Of a DNA stretch of 64,000 nt, positions 25,151 to 36,874 are shown one piece after another (positions within the stretch are counted from its first letter, which is position 1; the number at the start of each line of letters is the position of its first letter). The stretch comes from Cercophora sp. LCS_1 (taxonomy: Eukaryota; Ascomycota; Sordariomycetes; Sordariales; Lasiosphaeriaceae). The position numbers were made by a program, and so were the translations under genes. Under the pieces are notes generated by a model. It was not told the origin of the DNA. It saw only the letters and a program-made list of their open reading frames with translations, and made no database searches. The stretch spans positions 124,001 to 188,000 of the forward strand of contig JAPZLL010000016.1 in NCBI GenBank assembly GCA_036250225.1, read 5' to 3'.

Positions 25151-25648
25151 TGATAGCTTATCTTTTGCTCTGCAGAGGGTCGAAGGATGCGGGCCCGCAT
25201 CGGCCGGCCGAAGTTTATTTGTTAGCTTGCCCTATTTCCCCGCGGCGCGGCCTTATCTTCAGCTAAGATACACGATTGACCAATGGGCAGCTAACGCATT
25301 GGCAGGGCCAATGCACGCCAAACCCAAAATGCATTGTGAACCCGTCGCCGCCGTTGGGACAGCTTCGGGAGACGGTGCAAGCTATCGACAGCTCCACGGC
25401 TGTCCGGCTCCCATGACTCCACGGCCTCGCCGACCGCTCTGCATCTAGCGCTGCGATGCTGGGTGTGCCGGTGGTGCAGCTGACAGCTGGAGCCAGGGAA
25501 TGGGCAACATTCACGGTCCCGACCGGCCTCCCGAGTTTTTGACGTGCGTGGGGGACACACCCACTTTGCCTTTGTTCTTGCCGAAATCGATGATGAAGTG
25601 CGTCGCAGCAAGCAAACCCGGCCCGTCAGATTTAGGGATGGGAGATAA
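25151..25648. promoter_or_regulatory. GATA-factor site cluster upstream of the NCS1 transporter
   Basis: Four HGATAR matches: TGATAG at 25151-25156, TTATCT (AGATAA on the other strand) at 25158-25163 and 25253-25258, and AGATAA at 25643-25648. The first two form a close inverted pair. AreA/NIT2-type nitrogen regulators bind HGATAR, preferably as pairs, and often control purine, pyrimidine and allantoin transporters. The sites lie 380-870 bp before the start codon. Binding is inference. Confidence 0.4.
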
Positions 25649-26023
25649 GCCGAGGGATGGGGAAAACCATAAAAGTCGTTTGTGTCTGCTGGGCTGGATA
25701 GAATTTTGTCTCACTCGCCCTGTCCAAACCCAGTCTCGTGGGCTTCAGCAGAACCTCCTCCTCCACTTTGTCGATCTTCCCTCGTCCCGGTTCCTGGTGA
25801 CGTACTCCACCGGGCCAACCAAAGCCAGCAATATTTTTCACTCCGCCCGCGCGGGACCATCGATTTTCTTGTCGCGTCGCGTAGCTGGGGGCTTGTGAAA
25901 TATCTGCTGTGTGACGGTTCCCCAGTGTCGCAAGGCCGTTCCGCGAGCAGCACCGCTTGTCACGACGGTCATCGGACTCTTTGCCCCAGAAACCCCTTCC
26001 TCTGTTGACTTCCCCACGTCCCA

Positions 26024-28246
26024 ATGGAGGTTAAAAGGCGGACCTTCAGCCGCGTGGCCGAGAAGCTAGCCGTTGAGGCTGAACCGGGGCTGACCACAGC
26101 CCAGTTGATGGTGAGCAATGGTATCCCGATCCTCGATGACCATCATCGGTCCCTTGGTTTGAGAAAAGAGTTCAGGCGCTTGGTTTGGTGTTCCCAGGGT
26201 TGGATGTCGGGCTCACACGTGGCGGTTTTCACTTGGGCAGTTCCCGCTGACGCTTCCCGCCTCTCTTACAGCTCACGAACCATGATCTCAAACCTGTCGA
26301 GCCCGAACGTCGCCAATGGGGCCCCTGGAACTTCGTTGCTTTCTGGGTGGCTGACTCATTTAACATCAACACATGGATGTAAACAGTCGTTCCGCTCCAT
26401 GGACGTTGGCAGGTGAAGCTGACAATATTACAGGATCGTAAGAAGATTCCCGACACGTTCAACGAGGACTCGTTCCGAGGTAGTGAAGAGAGAGTTGAGC
26501 AACTTTGCCAGGGTGTTTCCAGGGTCGGGTGTCGGACTCTCTCTTCACGCCACCTGAGTCCTCTGTCATCCGGAGCTAAGGGAACAAGAACTGACATGTA
26601 TCAGTCCTCATCGATGATCGTCGGCGGTCTTTCTTGGTGGCAGTCATGGCTCTGTGTTTGGATCGGCTACACCATTGCCGGTTTCTTCATTTGCCTTACC
26701 GGTCGTATCGGCGCTACCTACCACATCGGTTTCCCGGTTGTTGCGAGGTCCTCTTTTGGCATCTGGGGAGTGAGTAAACAAGCCTCCGGCTGTTGTAACC
26801 CCGATCCTGGGCTCTAACCCTGGTTCCAATGTAGAATCTCTGGCCCACCTTCAATCGCGCCGCAATGGGTAAGTACCCTCCTCACGGGAACGTTACCTAA
26901 TCCATACTGACCAGCACAGCCTGCATCTGGTACGGCGTACAGGCTTACATTGGAGGCCACTGCGTCTATCTGATGATTCGATCCATCTGGCTGAGCTGGG
27001 TACGAAACCCTGTAGAAGTGCCTATCGATGAGCCGCACAGCTAACATAGCCTCAGGATCGCGATAAAATTCCCAATACTTTCGGCGAAGGCTCAGGGACG
27101 TCGACCGCCGACTTTGTCTCCTTCTTCCTCTTTTGGGCCGGCTCGCTGCCCGCTATCTGGTTCCCTGTCCACAAGATCCGCCATCTTTTCACTGTCAAAG
27201 CGTACTTCGTCCCATGTGCTGGTATCGCATTCCTCATCTGGGCAGTTGTGCGAGCTGGCGGCGTCGGGCCCATCGTTCGGCAGCCCGCCAGAATCCACGG
27301 GAGCGAGCTCGCTTGGGAATTCGTCAAGGGCATCATGAGCTCGATCGCCAACTTTGCGACTCTCATCGTCAACGACCCCGACTTTGCCCGTTTCGCAGTC
27401 AAGCCACGCGATGCTCTGTGGTCCCAGTTCTTCACCATTCCCATTGGCTTTGCCGTGACTTCGTTCATCGGCATCATCGTGTCCTCAGCCTCGGCTATCA
27501 TTTACAACGAAGATCCCATCTGGGACCCTCTGAACCTCCTCGAGAGATTCATTGATGATGGCGGCTCCGGTCAGCGCTTTGGCGTCTTCGTGATCGCTGC
27601 CGCGTTCACTCTCGCGCAGCTCGGCACCAATATCGCCGCCAACTCAGTATCTGCCGGTACCGACATGACTGCGCTGCTGCCACGGTATCTCAACATTCGT
27701 CGCGGAGGCTACATCTGTGCGGCTGTCGGCTTGGCCATGTGCCCCTGGACCCTGCTCACCGACAGCAACCAGTTCACCCTGTACCTCTCGTCCTACAGTG
27801 TGTTCCTCTCCTCGATTGCCGGCGTCATGATCAGCGACTACTACTTTGTTCGCCTGGGCTACCTGGAGGTCAAGGAGCTGTATGACGCGCGCAAGACAGG
27901 CCCGTACTACTTCACCTGGGGCTGCAACTGGCGTGCGTACGCCGCCTATATCGCGGGCATCCTGATCAATGTGGTCGGTTTTGCCGGTGCCATTGGGCGA
28001 GATGTTCCCATTGGCGCAACGTACATCTACAACGTCAACTTCTTCGCCGGTTTCCTCGTCTCGTCGGGGGTCTACTGGTTGCTCAACAAAGTCTCCCCCA
28101 TGCCCGCCGTTAGCGATCGATGGATGGAGGTCGGTGACGAGGTGGACGATCTCCGGGTTGCTTACAACGATCAGAGCGGCAGCCAGGAGTTTGATGAGGA
28201 GCAGCGGACGTACAAGACTGCCCAGGACGACACTAAGGTCGTGTGA
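26024..28246 (+). CDS. NCS1-family (Fur-type) nucleobase/allantoin transporter
   Basis: Seven exons: 26024-26110, 26272-26378, 26434-26437, 26605-26769, 26835-26868, 26920-26999 and 27056-28246. They close in frame to 555 residues, normal for the family. NCS1 signatures run through the exons: NHDLKPVEPERRQW, FWVADSFNINTWM, SSMIVGGLSWWQ, GRIGATYHIGFPV, RSSFGIWG, AAMACIWYGVQAYIGG and NIAANSVSAGTDM. About 12 membrane segments are expected. The Fur branch (uracil, allantoin and uridine permeases) fits best, but substrate cannot be read from sequence. Exon 3 is only GATC; it is required to join TWM-I to SSSMIV in frame, and both flanking introns have good signals (GTAAAC...CTGAC...TTACAG and GTAAGA...CTGAC...ATCAG). 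The protein acts at the plasma membrane, importing substrate with cations. GATA sites upstream suggest nitrogen control. Confidence 0.88.
26434..26437 (+). other. 4-nt microexon of the NCS1 transporter
   Basis: The exon GATC lies between introns of 55 nt (26379-26433) and 167 nt (26438-26604). With the preceding AT it encodes Met-Ile and restores the family motif W-M-I-x-S-S-M-I. Skipping it breaks the frame. Confidence 0.7.
26434..26472 (+). other. Relic copy of the gene's own exon-7 start inside an intron
   Basis: This 39-nt stretch would read DRKKIPDTFNEDS in frame 0. The start of exon 7 (27056-27094) reads DRDKIPNTFGEGS. By eye, 9 of 13 residues and 27 of 39 bases match, and both follow directly on an acceptor AG. 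It is not in the coding frame here. Confidence 0.5.
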
Positions 28247-31200
28247 AACATGGAGGAAGCATTGGTGGAGCAGCAACGACGACGACATCTCTTTTCGGAG
28301 AAAGAAGGAAGGAAGCACGGATGGATTGGATACCCCCACTGCGCCCCTGAACGCTTGTGTGAAGTGGCTCTTCTCTCCTTGCCACGTTCTTATGACCCAA
28401 GATACCACTGAATTGACGACTTTTATCTCACTCACTATAAATTCCCAAGCATCTTGACAGCTGCTCACTCCATTGCATTGTCAGTTTGAGCTCGGTCGTT
28501 GAGGTGGCGCAATGAATTGACGGGGACATTCCTCTGAAAATAGTGGCGTCCGATATTCCAGGGCGTTTTGTTATATTACCTCAGAGACCTGAAAATGGGT
28601 ATTATTGAGCCCTGGAGATGCGTTTTTCTGCCTGTTGGAAACCTGTCGAGACCGTTTGAGGTGATCTTGACCGAATTCTGTGCACAGGGTCATTTTTTGG
28701 GCCAGTCGCTTCCCATGGTGTCATATATTCGCCACAGCCGAAGAGGAAGCTGGCCGGTGACTCTAAACCAGCAAATCCACGATCACCTCTCGAACAGATA
28801 GGTTGCGTGGTTTTTTTTTTCTTTTCTTTGTAGCACTCTGAGAGACGTGTTTGTTTCCGCCTCGGCAACTGACAATAATGTGAAATATGAAAATGGTCAG
28901 CGAAAAGATGCAGGTGTGAAAAATGACATGCTGACACCCGCTATGATTTATACCTATGGGAGATTTGAATAGGATGGAGGTCACCATTGGGAAGTCTTTG
29001 ACCACGACCACTGCCTGGCCTGCCACGCTTGCTGAGAAACCGCTTCCTGCAGGCAATATACAGGATCCGAATCGGTGCGAAGTTCATGTTCCCGAAGAGA
29101 TTAATGTCCAGAGGACCACATCACTATCAATAACAATGGCGTAATTGATACGTGTAGGGGAACGGATCAAGGCATTGAATGTGGTTCAGTCCCTAGCACT
29201 TTGCGACGGTTTAGCCAAGCAGGGAGGGGGTTAAGCCCAAGCGACAGAACTTAGGACAGCATGTCGAACCGGTTGATGAGGGCCTTGGTCCGGTCCCGGT
29301 GTTCAGATGATGGTTCCCTCACGTTTTATAGAAGTAGGGATAGATACGTACCCCTCTTGTCTGAAGAAAACTGAAGCCTACCGATGACTAGAGATGCTGA
29401 TGAATACGTTGAGCTTTTTCGGACGGGAGAATAACTGGCAAATTAGTGGTAAAAACTTATCTCTATGTTGAAGTTGGCTAACGCCGCTTCAAAGTGTATT
29501 GCGGGACATGGCATATTCTCTAACAGACATTGATATGAAATGGCTAGTACTGAAAATCATATTTCGGAGCCTTTATGTGTTGATGACCTAGGAGGCTGCG
29601 TTGGCTCCTGTCTTTCAGATAGGAAAACGTCCGAGATTTAGGTGTGCCTTTCTCTCTCGTTGGCAAACTTACCCAGGTAAGGTAACTACCTAGGGTCAAA
29701 TTTGATTTATATCGTAAAGTGTGCACTCCGCTCAGGTCCAGCACATCATCATTGGTGGCCTGGGAGATGGCAAAGGCTATTCTACCGTCAATCCTGCTAA
29801 TGTCGTTTGAATTTGGTATGTGTCATAACATTTCAGCTTGGTTGCCCTGGGTCTTAGCACCAATGTGCCCCAACGTTCAACCAGTAGACTTAGCTTTCCT
29901 AGCACCAGCTGATTGCCGTTCTAAGTCTCGCCGGTATTGAAAAGCGGGATCAGAGATGCATACCGAGGTTACCTACGTAGTCACCGCACCTCGATTCCGC
30001 CACACCGTCACTCTTTGAGCCCTGTTCGCCAACCCCATCATAGATACTCCGATGATGAACCTGGCAAATTGGTCATTTCTGCTCGAGAGAGGGGGGGAAG
30101 GGCGGGGGGATATAGGGGGGTCCTCTCCTCGTGCATATTCCATTGAGGAAAGGACGATGCCCATACTTTCCTTAAGATACCTAAGGTCAAGTCACTGCTT
30201 GACCTAAGCAGAAACAGAAAGAACGGCAGGTGTGGACATCCAAGAACACAAAGCAAGATTGCCCCAGAATGGACCCGATGTGTCGTGCTCCACGTTTTCC
30301 CTTCAAGGACCGCAGGGGAAACCTTGACCATCCAAAGCCTAAAAGTACAAAAGGGAAGAAGGCGAGTAACGGTCCATGTGATATCCGGAAAAGTCACAAT
30401 TACGTCAGGTAATGTTGACTTCAAGAATGTTGGGCAGAGTCCAGGCCTGAAGTGGTGCTCCAACTGGCGTGAACCCCTTTTATAAGTGGGTCCTAGAGAA
30501 AGGAAGTCGCACCCAACCGGACATGTAACCACACTGCAACCGCCGCACCGCACGCTCTCTCAGCATCTCCACGCCTCAATTTGACCGTTTGCAGACTGTT
30601 GAGACCAACTCCGCACCACGCAAGGCTAGTTCCTTGACGGCGAGGCCTGGCACTGATCGTTCACATCCACCACCAAGACACCGATTGTTATTTTGAGCGG
30701 GGTTACGCATGACGTCTCTTGGCCGCATCTCAGCGAGCCTCACAATAGTCTGTCAACCCCTCACCACCCCTCGGACTGATGGCATCGGCATCTGCAACGC
30801 CCGACTGACGGGACGTGAGCGCAACATCAGTCAGGCCCAAATATAACCCCGCCAGGCAGCCCTCTCATCCTTCTCGCCCATCATAACACACTCACTAAAT
30901 CCCTCTTTTTTTTTTAAACGAACTTTCCAGAACGCATTTCTCACCCGGAATGCGTTTTGCTCACCGCCACAGCTCACGTCAACCCAGGGAGAGAGCCCGA
31001 CAACCCGATCCTCAATTTCCAAGTTCATGCGTCAAGGCTGAGAAAAGGCTTGCGGGACGGCTCATGGCACCATCGCCATGTGCCCTGTGACGCAGGCCCA
31101 AGAGGCCCAAGAAGCGGCCACGATCGCTGACCTCACAGACGGGCTGACCGACTCACGCCTTTAGCCGTTGACGGGATTATGAACCAAGACCACGCCCAGG

Positions 31201-32445
31201 TGCAGTGAGGGCCCATGGGATCCGGTACATCGGACCTCGACATGCGACGAGCGGGAAACAGCAACAATCGAACCCGTCAAAACATGTCGCTGCGAGGAGT
31301 CGCGGAGGTGGTTTGTTGATGCAGTAACGCCAGTCGCCAGGCAGGCCTGGTCAGAACACCAGCGCCACCAACGGTTCGTTATCGCTATATCATGAACGTC
31401 GCTTTATCGGACCGCCACTGGTCGCTTATTTCGCCGGCTGGGCATCACATGTGGCTGCATCGCGCCGGTGATTGGGGCTGCTCGCGAGATAACCGCTCTT
31501 CACTCACGCGATGAGCGGTTTCTTCAACTGGCCCGGTGTCTTATAACTCGGTCGCTGGGGATGCTGTGGGATCCAACAAAGCGTTTTTTCTCTCCGTCAC
31601 TTTGCACAGAATGGCGAATGGACCCTGCAGCAGAGTCCCTTTTGTCGGGCCAGTCACTGTGACGGGTTGGCCCAGGACAACGTGGGAAAAAGACTCGCCA
31701 AGAGCGGATGCGCTGTCGACGTCGAGGCTAAAAGGGGAGTTTAATTCAAGCCTCCACTGACAAATTGAGCCTGCGCCGTTGGGAGAGGAAGCCGTTTCTT
31801 CTCATTTCGTCAACCGCTTTGGTCTTAGTGCTTCAATTTTCGCCGTCAATCTGATTGGAGTCCCTCGGCCTGTTCCTGGATTGACCCCTGTCGGTGCGCC
31901 TTAGTGCCGAGATGATGAAAATGAAACGACCAGGAACCGGGCGCAGCCGCCGCGATGATTGGACGCAGCAGTGAAGCTATCGCAGATACCCACGCGTGCT
32001 CGACCTGGCCGGCTCCGCCAGTTGGCCCGCCGCCCCCAGGTTTGAAGAAAAACGTGCAGCACGACACATCGGGTCCATTCTGGGGCAATCGTGCTTTTCG
32101 TCTGCACAACGGGCCCATCGCTTTGTCTCTCACCAGAGCGTCCTCTCCTTTTCGTCCTTCTTTTCGTCGTCTGCTTCGCCGTTGTCAACGCGCTCGCTCG
32201 CTCACTCACTCACTGCTCGTATACAAGGGACCGTGTCGCTTGCCAACAACACACCCACTCACTCCCCGCGAAGCTCAACCCCACGCACCTTGCTTCATCC
32301 GTTCCTTTGCGATGCGCTGAAGCCGCACGAACCCTAGCATCGACTGCTCGCTGTTGAAGAATCCAGGACTCACAACCCGCAGAAACCGCAAGACGAGACT
32401 CTTGGTCGACTCAAAAGCCCGCACCACCATCAGATATACGGAACC
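28247..32445. other. 4.2-kb gene-poor region
   Basis: No gene is supported. The part from about 28450 to 30200 is more AT-rich than its surroundings and contains scattered palindrome-like words of the CCTAGG / ACCTAAGGT type (29588, 29670-29695, 29967, 30170-30190). There are T runs near 28810 and 30905. From about 32080 the plus strand turns C/T-rich as the leader of the SUN-family gene; a two-codon upstream ORF (ATG CGC TGA) sits at 32312. Confidence 0.45.
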
Positions 32446-33853
32446 ATGAGGTTCACCACACTCCAGGCCGCCGTCAGCTCGGCCTCATTGTTGCTGTCTG
32501 CCCAGACAGTTGCTGCATCACACGGACATGGCCATCGACACGCGCACGAGCAGTATGGGAGGAGGCATCAACACGGGCACCACCAAACCGAAGACCTCGT
32601 TGACGCTCCTGTGCTCGAGAGGAGGGCAACGTGCTCGCTGCCAAACCACCCCGATTTGGTGTATGTGCCAGGCGGTATGAACAATGGCTTCGCCATGGCC
32701 GGGGACGTCGCGTGCAAGGACGGCATGTACTGCCCGATCGCTTGCGTAGCTGGGAAAGTAATGGCGCAATGGCAGCCAAACTCGACATATGTCTACCCTC
32801 AGTCAATGGTAAGTGGGGCGGTGAGGTAATAGTGTCCGGGGAAATAGAATGCTGACAGTACCCCAGAATGGCGGTCTTTACTGCAACAACGGCGTGGCTG
32901 AGAAACCCTTCCCCAACCAGCCATACTGTGTGGATGGTACTGGCACGGTCCAAGTTGTGAACAAGGCCGGAAAGATTGTTTCCTTTTGCCAAACCGTGCT
33001 GCCAGGTGACGAGGCAATGGTCATCCCGACCGACATCACCGGAACCAAGACGATTGCCGTGCCCGGAATCTCATACTGGGACAAGACCGCCGCCCATTAT
33101 TACATCAACCCTCCCGGTGTCGCCTCTGGCAAAGGGTGTGTTTGGGGAACCGAAAGCGAACCGGTTGGAAACTGGAGTCCCTATGTTGCCGGCGCCAACA
33201 CCGTCGCCAACGGAGACACGTATGTGAAGATTGCATGGAATCCCATGTTCATCGGATGCTCGTTGAAGAACACGCGCCCAAGCTTCGGCGTCAAGATCGA
33301 ATGCCCCGAAGGCGGTTGCAACGGTCTGCCGTGCGCTATCGACCCTAGTTCTGACGGCGTGGGAGGCGTGAACAGCCCGGTCAAGGCGACAGGTGTCGGC
33401 GATGCCGACTTTTGTGTCGTCACGGTCCCCAGCGGCAAGAAGGCGAACATTGTCGTCTTCAACATCGATGGGTCCGAGGTCCCCGCCGAGTCGTCCGCTC
33501 CTCCTCCGAAGTCCACGACAAAGGCCGCGCCGCCGACCACATCGACTGTCTCGACCACGGCGGCCTTTGCGACATCCTCCTCGGTGGCAAAGCCAGTGAG
33601 CTCGGCGAAGCCAGGCGTCTTCCCTGGCGGTATCTTCCACGAGAACGAGGAGCACGCGAACTCGACCACGACCGAGGCTGGTCACAGCTCCTCGCATGGT
33701 GGAAGCACTTCATCGCCAACCCGAAGCAGCTCCTCCGACTCATCGTCACCAGTATCGACCGCATCCAAGAACGAGGGCGTGTCGGCAGACCAACCCGGTG
33801 GCGCCATCGCGGGTCTCATCGTTGCCCTCGTCGCCGCCGCAGCTCTGTACTGA
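32446..33853 (+). CDS. SUN-family cell-wall protein, GPI-anchored, with His-rich propeptide
   Basis: Two exons (32446-32808 and 32867-33853), 58-nt intron, 449 residues. A signal peptide (about 1-24) is followed by a His-rich propeptide (9 His in the 23 residues from 25) and a dibasic Kex2-type site LERR at 57-60. The SUN domain follows. It has the family cysteine pattern CKDGMYCPIAC (C-x5-C-x3-C) with a further Cys in GGLYC, which the intron separates, and the motifs VDGTGTVQVVNK, ISYWDKTAAHYYINPPG and GKGCVWGTE. The C-terminal about 110 residues are Ser/Thr/Pro-rich and end in a hydrophobic GPI signal (AIAGLIVALVAAAALY). SUN proteins (Uth1, Sim1, Sun4; SunA in Aspergillus) act on beta-glucan and are needed for septation and wall remodelling. 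The GPI tail suggests retention at the membrane or wall. Assignment to a SUN subgroup is uncertain. Confidence 0.88.
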
Positions 33854-35096
33854 GCTGCCAACACCGAATCGAACCCAAAAAAAAAACGATACTTATTTCT
33901 TCCATGACGGCCAGCAGGATCCGTTACGCCATTTTTCTGTTCCCTGTCGATACTTGACCCAGATATCCTGGGGTTCGCTCCCCGAGCTTTTCGCACCTGT
34001 CCTGCTGGCTGCTTTTTATCCTTCGCTTCTCTTTCCCGCTTCATGATACGTCATGGCTGCGGCCCTTTGAGTCCCATACGCCGACGACTTGGTTCCGATT
34101 CCACCCGGCGGCTGCCCCTTTATACCCCCTTGCCATATCGACCGTTTTTACAGTCCCGGTTGCGCTAGTGTTTATTGTTATTGTTGAGGCAAAGCTGTCG
34201 GCGCTCGCCATTTTTGTTGCTGATGCGCCGACCTTATGGATGTTTGGTTTTGGTTCGATTCAACCGCGCTCCTCGTTGTGGGCTGCGACAACCGTTATTT
34301 ATTCTTTGCGATTTTCGCCGATACCCAATTGTGTTTTTTCTTGGAGGATTGGATTTTGATGAGAGAGAAGTTTGGTCGGGCTTGTTTGAAGTGTTTACGG
34401 ATTATTATTGTTGTCTTGGACGAAGAGGGCTTTCGTGGCTGGAATGAATGGATGGACTAGTGGACAGGCGGGGTTGGTGGGTGTTTTTGGACGGTTGGGT
34501 TGGTTGGTGGATGGTGGATGGTTAGGTGGCTTGATGGATGGCTGGGATGTTTGGTGTGTGCTTGGGGAGGGAAGTAAGGGATGGGTTGAACGACAATTGG
34601 GATGAGGACGAGAGTTGATTGATGAAAGAAGGGGGATGAACGAAAAACGTGTGGATTTTTCTCCCGTCCCACTTGCATTTTGGCAAGGGAAGGAACGACG
34701 TCGGGACCCAGAGCTTGGGAAATTTTGGCTCTCAAGACCTAGACGAATTTCGAATGAAAAAATGAATGTCTAACGATAAAACTGCGTCGCGTGTTCCCAA
34801 CTCGTTTCTAGCGGATGGAGTTGGTAGAAGGTGACGTTCAAGGAAGCTATTGAATGCTGAAAGTGGAATGGGCTGAAATTCTGACCATCTGTCCTGTTTG
34901 TTCACCTCACTTCATCGGTTGGATTGAGTTGGCAGTCACCATCGCGGGAGCTAGCTGTGCAGCCTTGCGCGGGGAGAGCTGAAACTCGAGTGTTTGTGTG
35001 AAACGTCCTTGTGTCACGACTCGATCTCCCAGTTTTCATCAATCAGAATTGTTCAAAGGGTATCATCATTATCGCTGGTTACCTGACTCTGGTTTT
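33854..35096. other. Intergenic region with a G/T-rich stretch
   Basis: A tail-to-tail gap. No gene is seen. The plus strand is strongly T+G-rich at about 34150-34640 and includes a TTGG/TGGA minisatellite. An A run sits at about 33877. Confidence 0.5.
34440..34560. repeat. Degenerate TTGG/TGGA minisatellite
   Basis: Irregular tandem units of GGTTGG, GGATGG and TTGATGGATGG run through this stretch on the plus strand. Confidence 0.65.
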
Positions 35097-36874
35097 CTAC
35101 CGCTGCACCACCCAACCCGGAACGTCGTCAAACTCGCCCGGGGGATCGGCGCTATCCCCGTTCCTGTACGCCGCAACTGACTCTTCGTACTCTTGCCGCA
35201 ATCTCTCCATGATGGTCCGGTAGGCCGGCGGCCATCCGGCGAGCACCGGGTTGCCGCCCGTCCTCTTTGCGCCTTCCACGGCGAAGAGCTTCTGCTGCCG
35301 TGCCACGAACCCGTTGAGCAGGCCCGCGTACACCAGCCCAGCCACCACCGACTCCACGTCGTTGATGTCGGGCCGCTTGTTGCCAAAGACGAGGCCCTCA
35401 GACGGCATAAGGCGCCGCGGACCACCCGCCGGCGGGGTGAGGAGGGAATGCGAGTCCACTTCGGCCGCACTGTTGGCGACAGCTTTGAGGAAGATGGCGC
35501 TGATGTGCGGCGGACGAGCCTTGGGTCCTGCCGGTTGTCTGAGCGGGACATAGCCCTCTAGCAGCCTTTGTACGTATGTCGCGGCCGTGACGAGGTGGTC
35601 GAGTGACAGTGAAGCCACCTTGCGTGTGTCCCCGGTATTGTTCCACGTGAGAAGGAAGACTCGTCGTGTAAACGATCTCCAGATGAGTGGCTTGAGTTTG
35701 TACAACAGGGTCAGGTACAGCCCCTTTTCCCATAACCAGTCCTTGCCGAATGCCATGGCGGCGTGGAACGTGGCAAAGTTTCCTGCTCGGATTGCGGTGC
35801 ATATCATCACGAATATGTTTGCGAACCCACTGGCCTCGGGCCGCTGCAGGAGGGCAAGGGAAGGGAACCGGCCGAGGAGGAGGTTTGACGGGATCCAATA
35901 TGTCAGGATCAGCCGTCTATGCTTGGTGAACTGGGGCGGGCATTGTTGGTACGCAGCCTCGAAGCATTTGTGGGCTCGGTAGAAGTGACCGTAGTCGAAA
36001 TGGAACCGGCCAAGGTAGTAGAGGAAGGTGACGCGTTGCGAGGCCGGGTAGAGCGCGAGCGCCGGGCCACTGGCAGACAGGTTGGTGAACATCTGAATCG
36101 CTAGACGTGACTTGTCGCACTGGAGACTGGTTAGCAAGCGTGTTGACAATCTGTGGTGATTGGCATACCGCAAAGAGAAGCTTAAGCGTCAGGTTTGCAA
36201 ACATGTAGACAGCCACCTTTTTGCCCTTGGGCGGCGACCACCTAGTACTTGATCGATCTGTGAGGCAAGACGTAAAGATCTTTTGGATCACATCCGCAGC
36301 TAGCTCGACAATGGACTTCTTCTCACCGGATTCGTCGCCGGCTGTCCCGCCCTGAATTTGTGCCATGAGGTCGGGCTGTCTAGTAATCCCCATGACCAGC
36401 TTTGACAGAGACTCAGAGAAGGACATGCTCGTCTGCAGTAGCATAACACCGTAAGTTGGGTTGGCTAGTGCATTGGCGCACGATCTGCTGGTGGTCAGTG
36501 GTAATCCTTCATACAGGGGATTGAGGGATGTGTAGTTACATGAGAAGGTCGCTGAGGCTGGCGTGAAGGGCGACAAGGTTGTCAAAGTTGACGTCTCGCC
36601 AGTATTCAAGGTATGCCTTCATCAACGAATTAAAGCCGGGCCATGGCGACCCTTTTCCAGGTGGGACATCGTCTTCTTCTGGAAGACACTTGTCGATGAA
36701 CCTTTCCAGTGCATCGCTGCCATTCGCGGGAAATGCCGACTTGAGCTCCTGTCCCAATTGGAAGTATGTCGCCGGAACGTCGTTTTCTACCTGCAGCCAG
36801 TCTCTGAGCCCATCACCGTTCTGGTCTAGTACAAAGCGGCGTATGGTGGATAGAAACTCGGTGACGAGAGCCAT
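35097..36874 (-). CDS. csn12: PCI-domain protein of the Csn12/Thp1/PCID2 family
   Basis: Three exons: 36540-36874, 36169-36487 and 35097-36119, giving 558 residues. The N-terminal two thirds are helical repeats, including RLAIQMFTNL, FLYYLGRFHFDYGHFYRAHK and CFEAAYQQCP. The strongly conserved LILTYWIPSNLLLGRFPS matches the PCID2/Csn12 signature in which a Leu-Tyr/Trp-Ile-Pro stretch precedes LLGxxP. The PCI winged-helix region follows (DINDVESVVAGLVYAGLLNG). Family members either join the COP9 signalosome periphery and splicing factors (Csn12) or form the Thp1 subunit of TREX-2, which couples transcription to mRNA export; sequence alone cannot separate the two. The intron-1 acceptor is CAGCAG, so two proteins differing by one Arg are possible. 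The coordinates given use the first AG, but the second lies at a more usual distance from the branch point. Confidence 0.82.

Larger units (their letters stand above)
23436..26023. other. Intergenic region, 3' of protease-like gene and 5' of transporter
   Basis: No gene is supported; the short ORFs (24448, 25500, 25682) lack motifs. It contains a 14-nt G run (24606-24619) and, from 25151, a group of GATA-type sites facing the NCS1 transporter gene. The C-rich stretch at about 25960-26020 looks like a leader. Confidence 0.45.

Noticed and set aside
31846..32357. Overlapping ORFs upstream of the SUN-family gene
   Set aside because: All lie in the C/T-rich leader or promoter and show no motifs.
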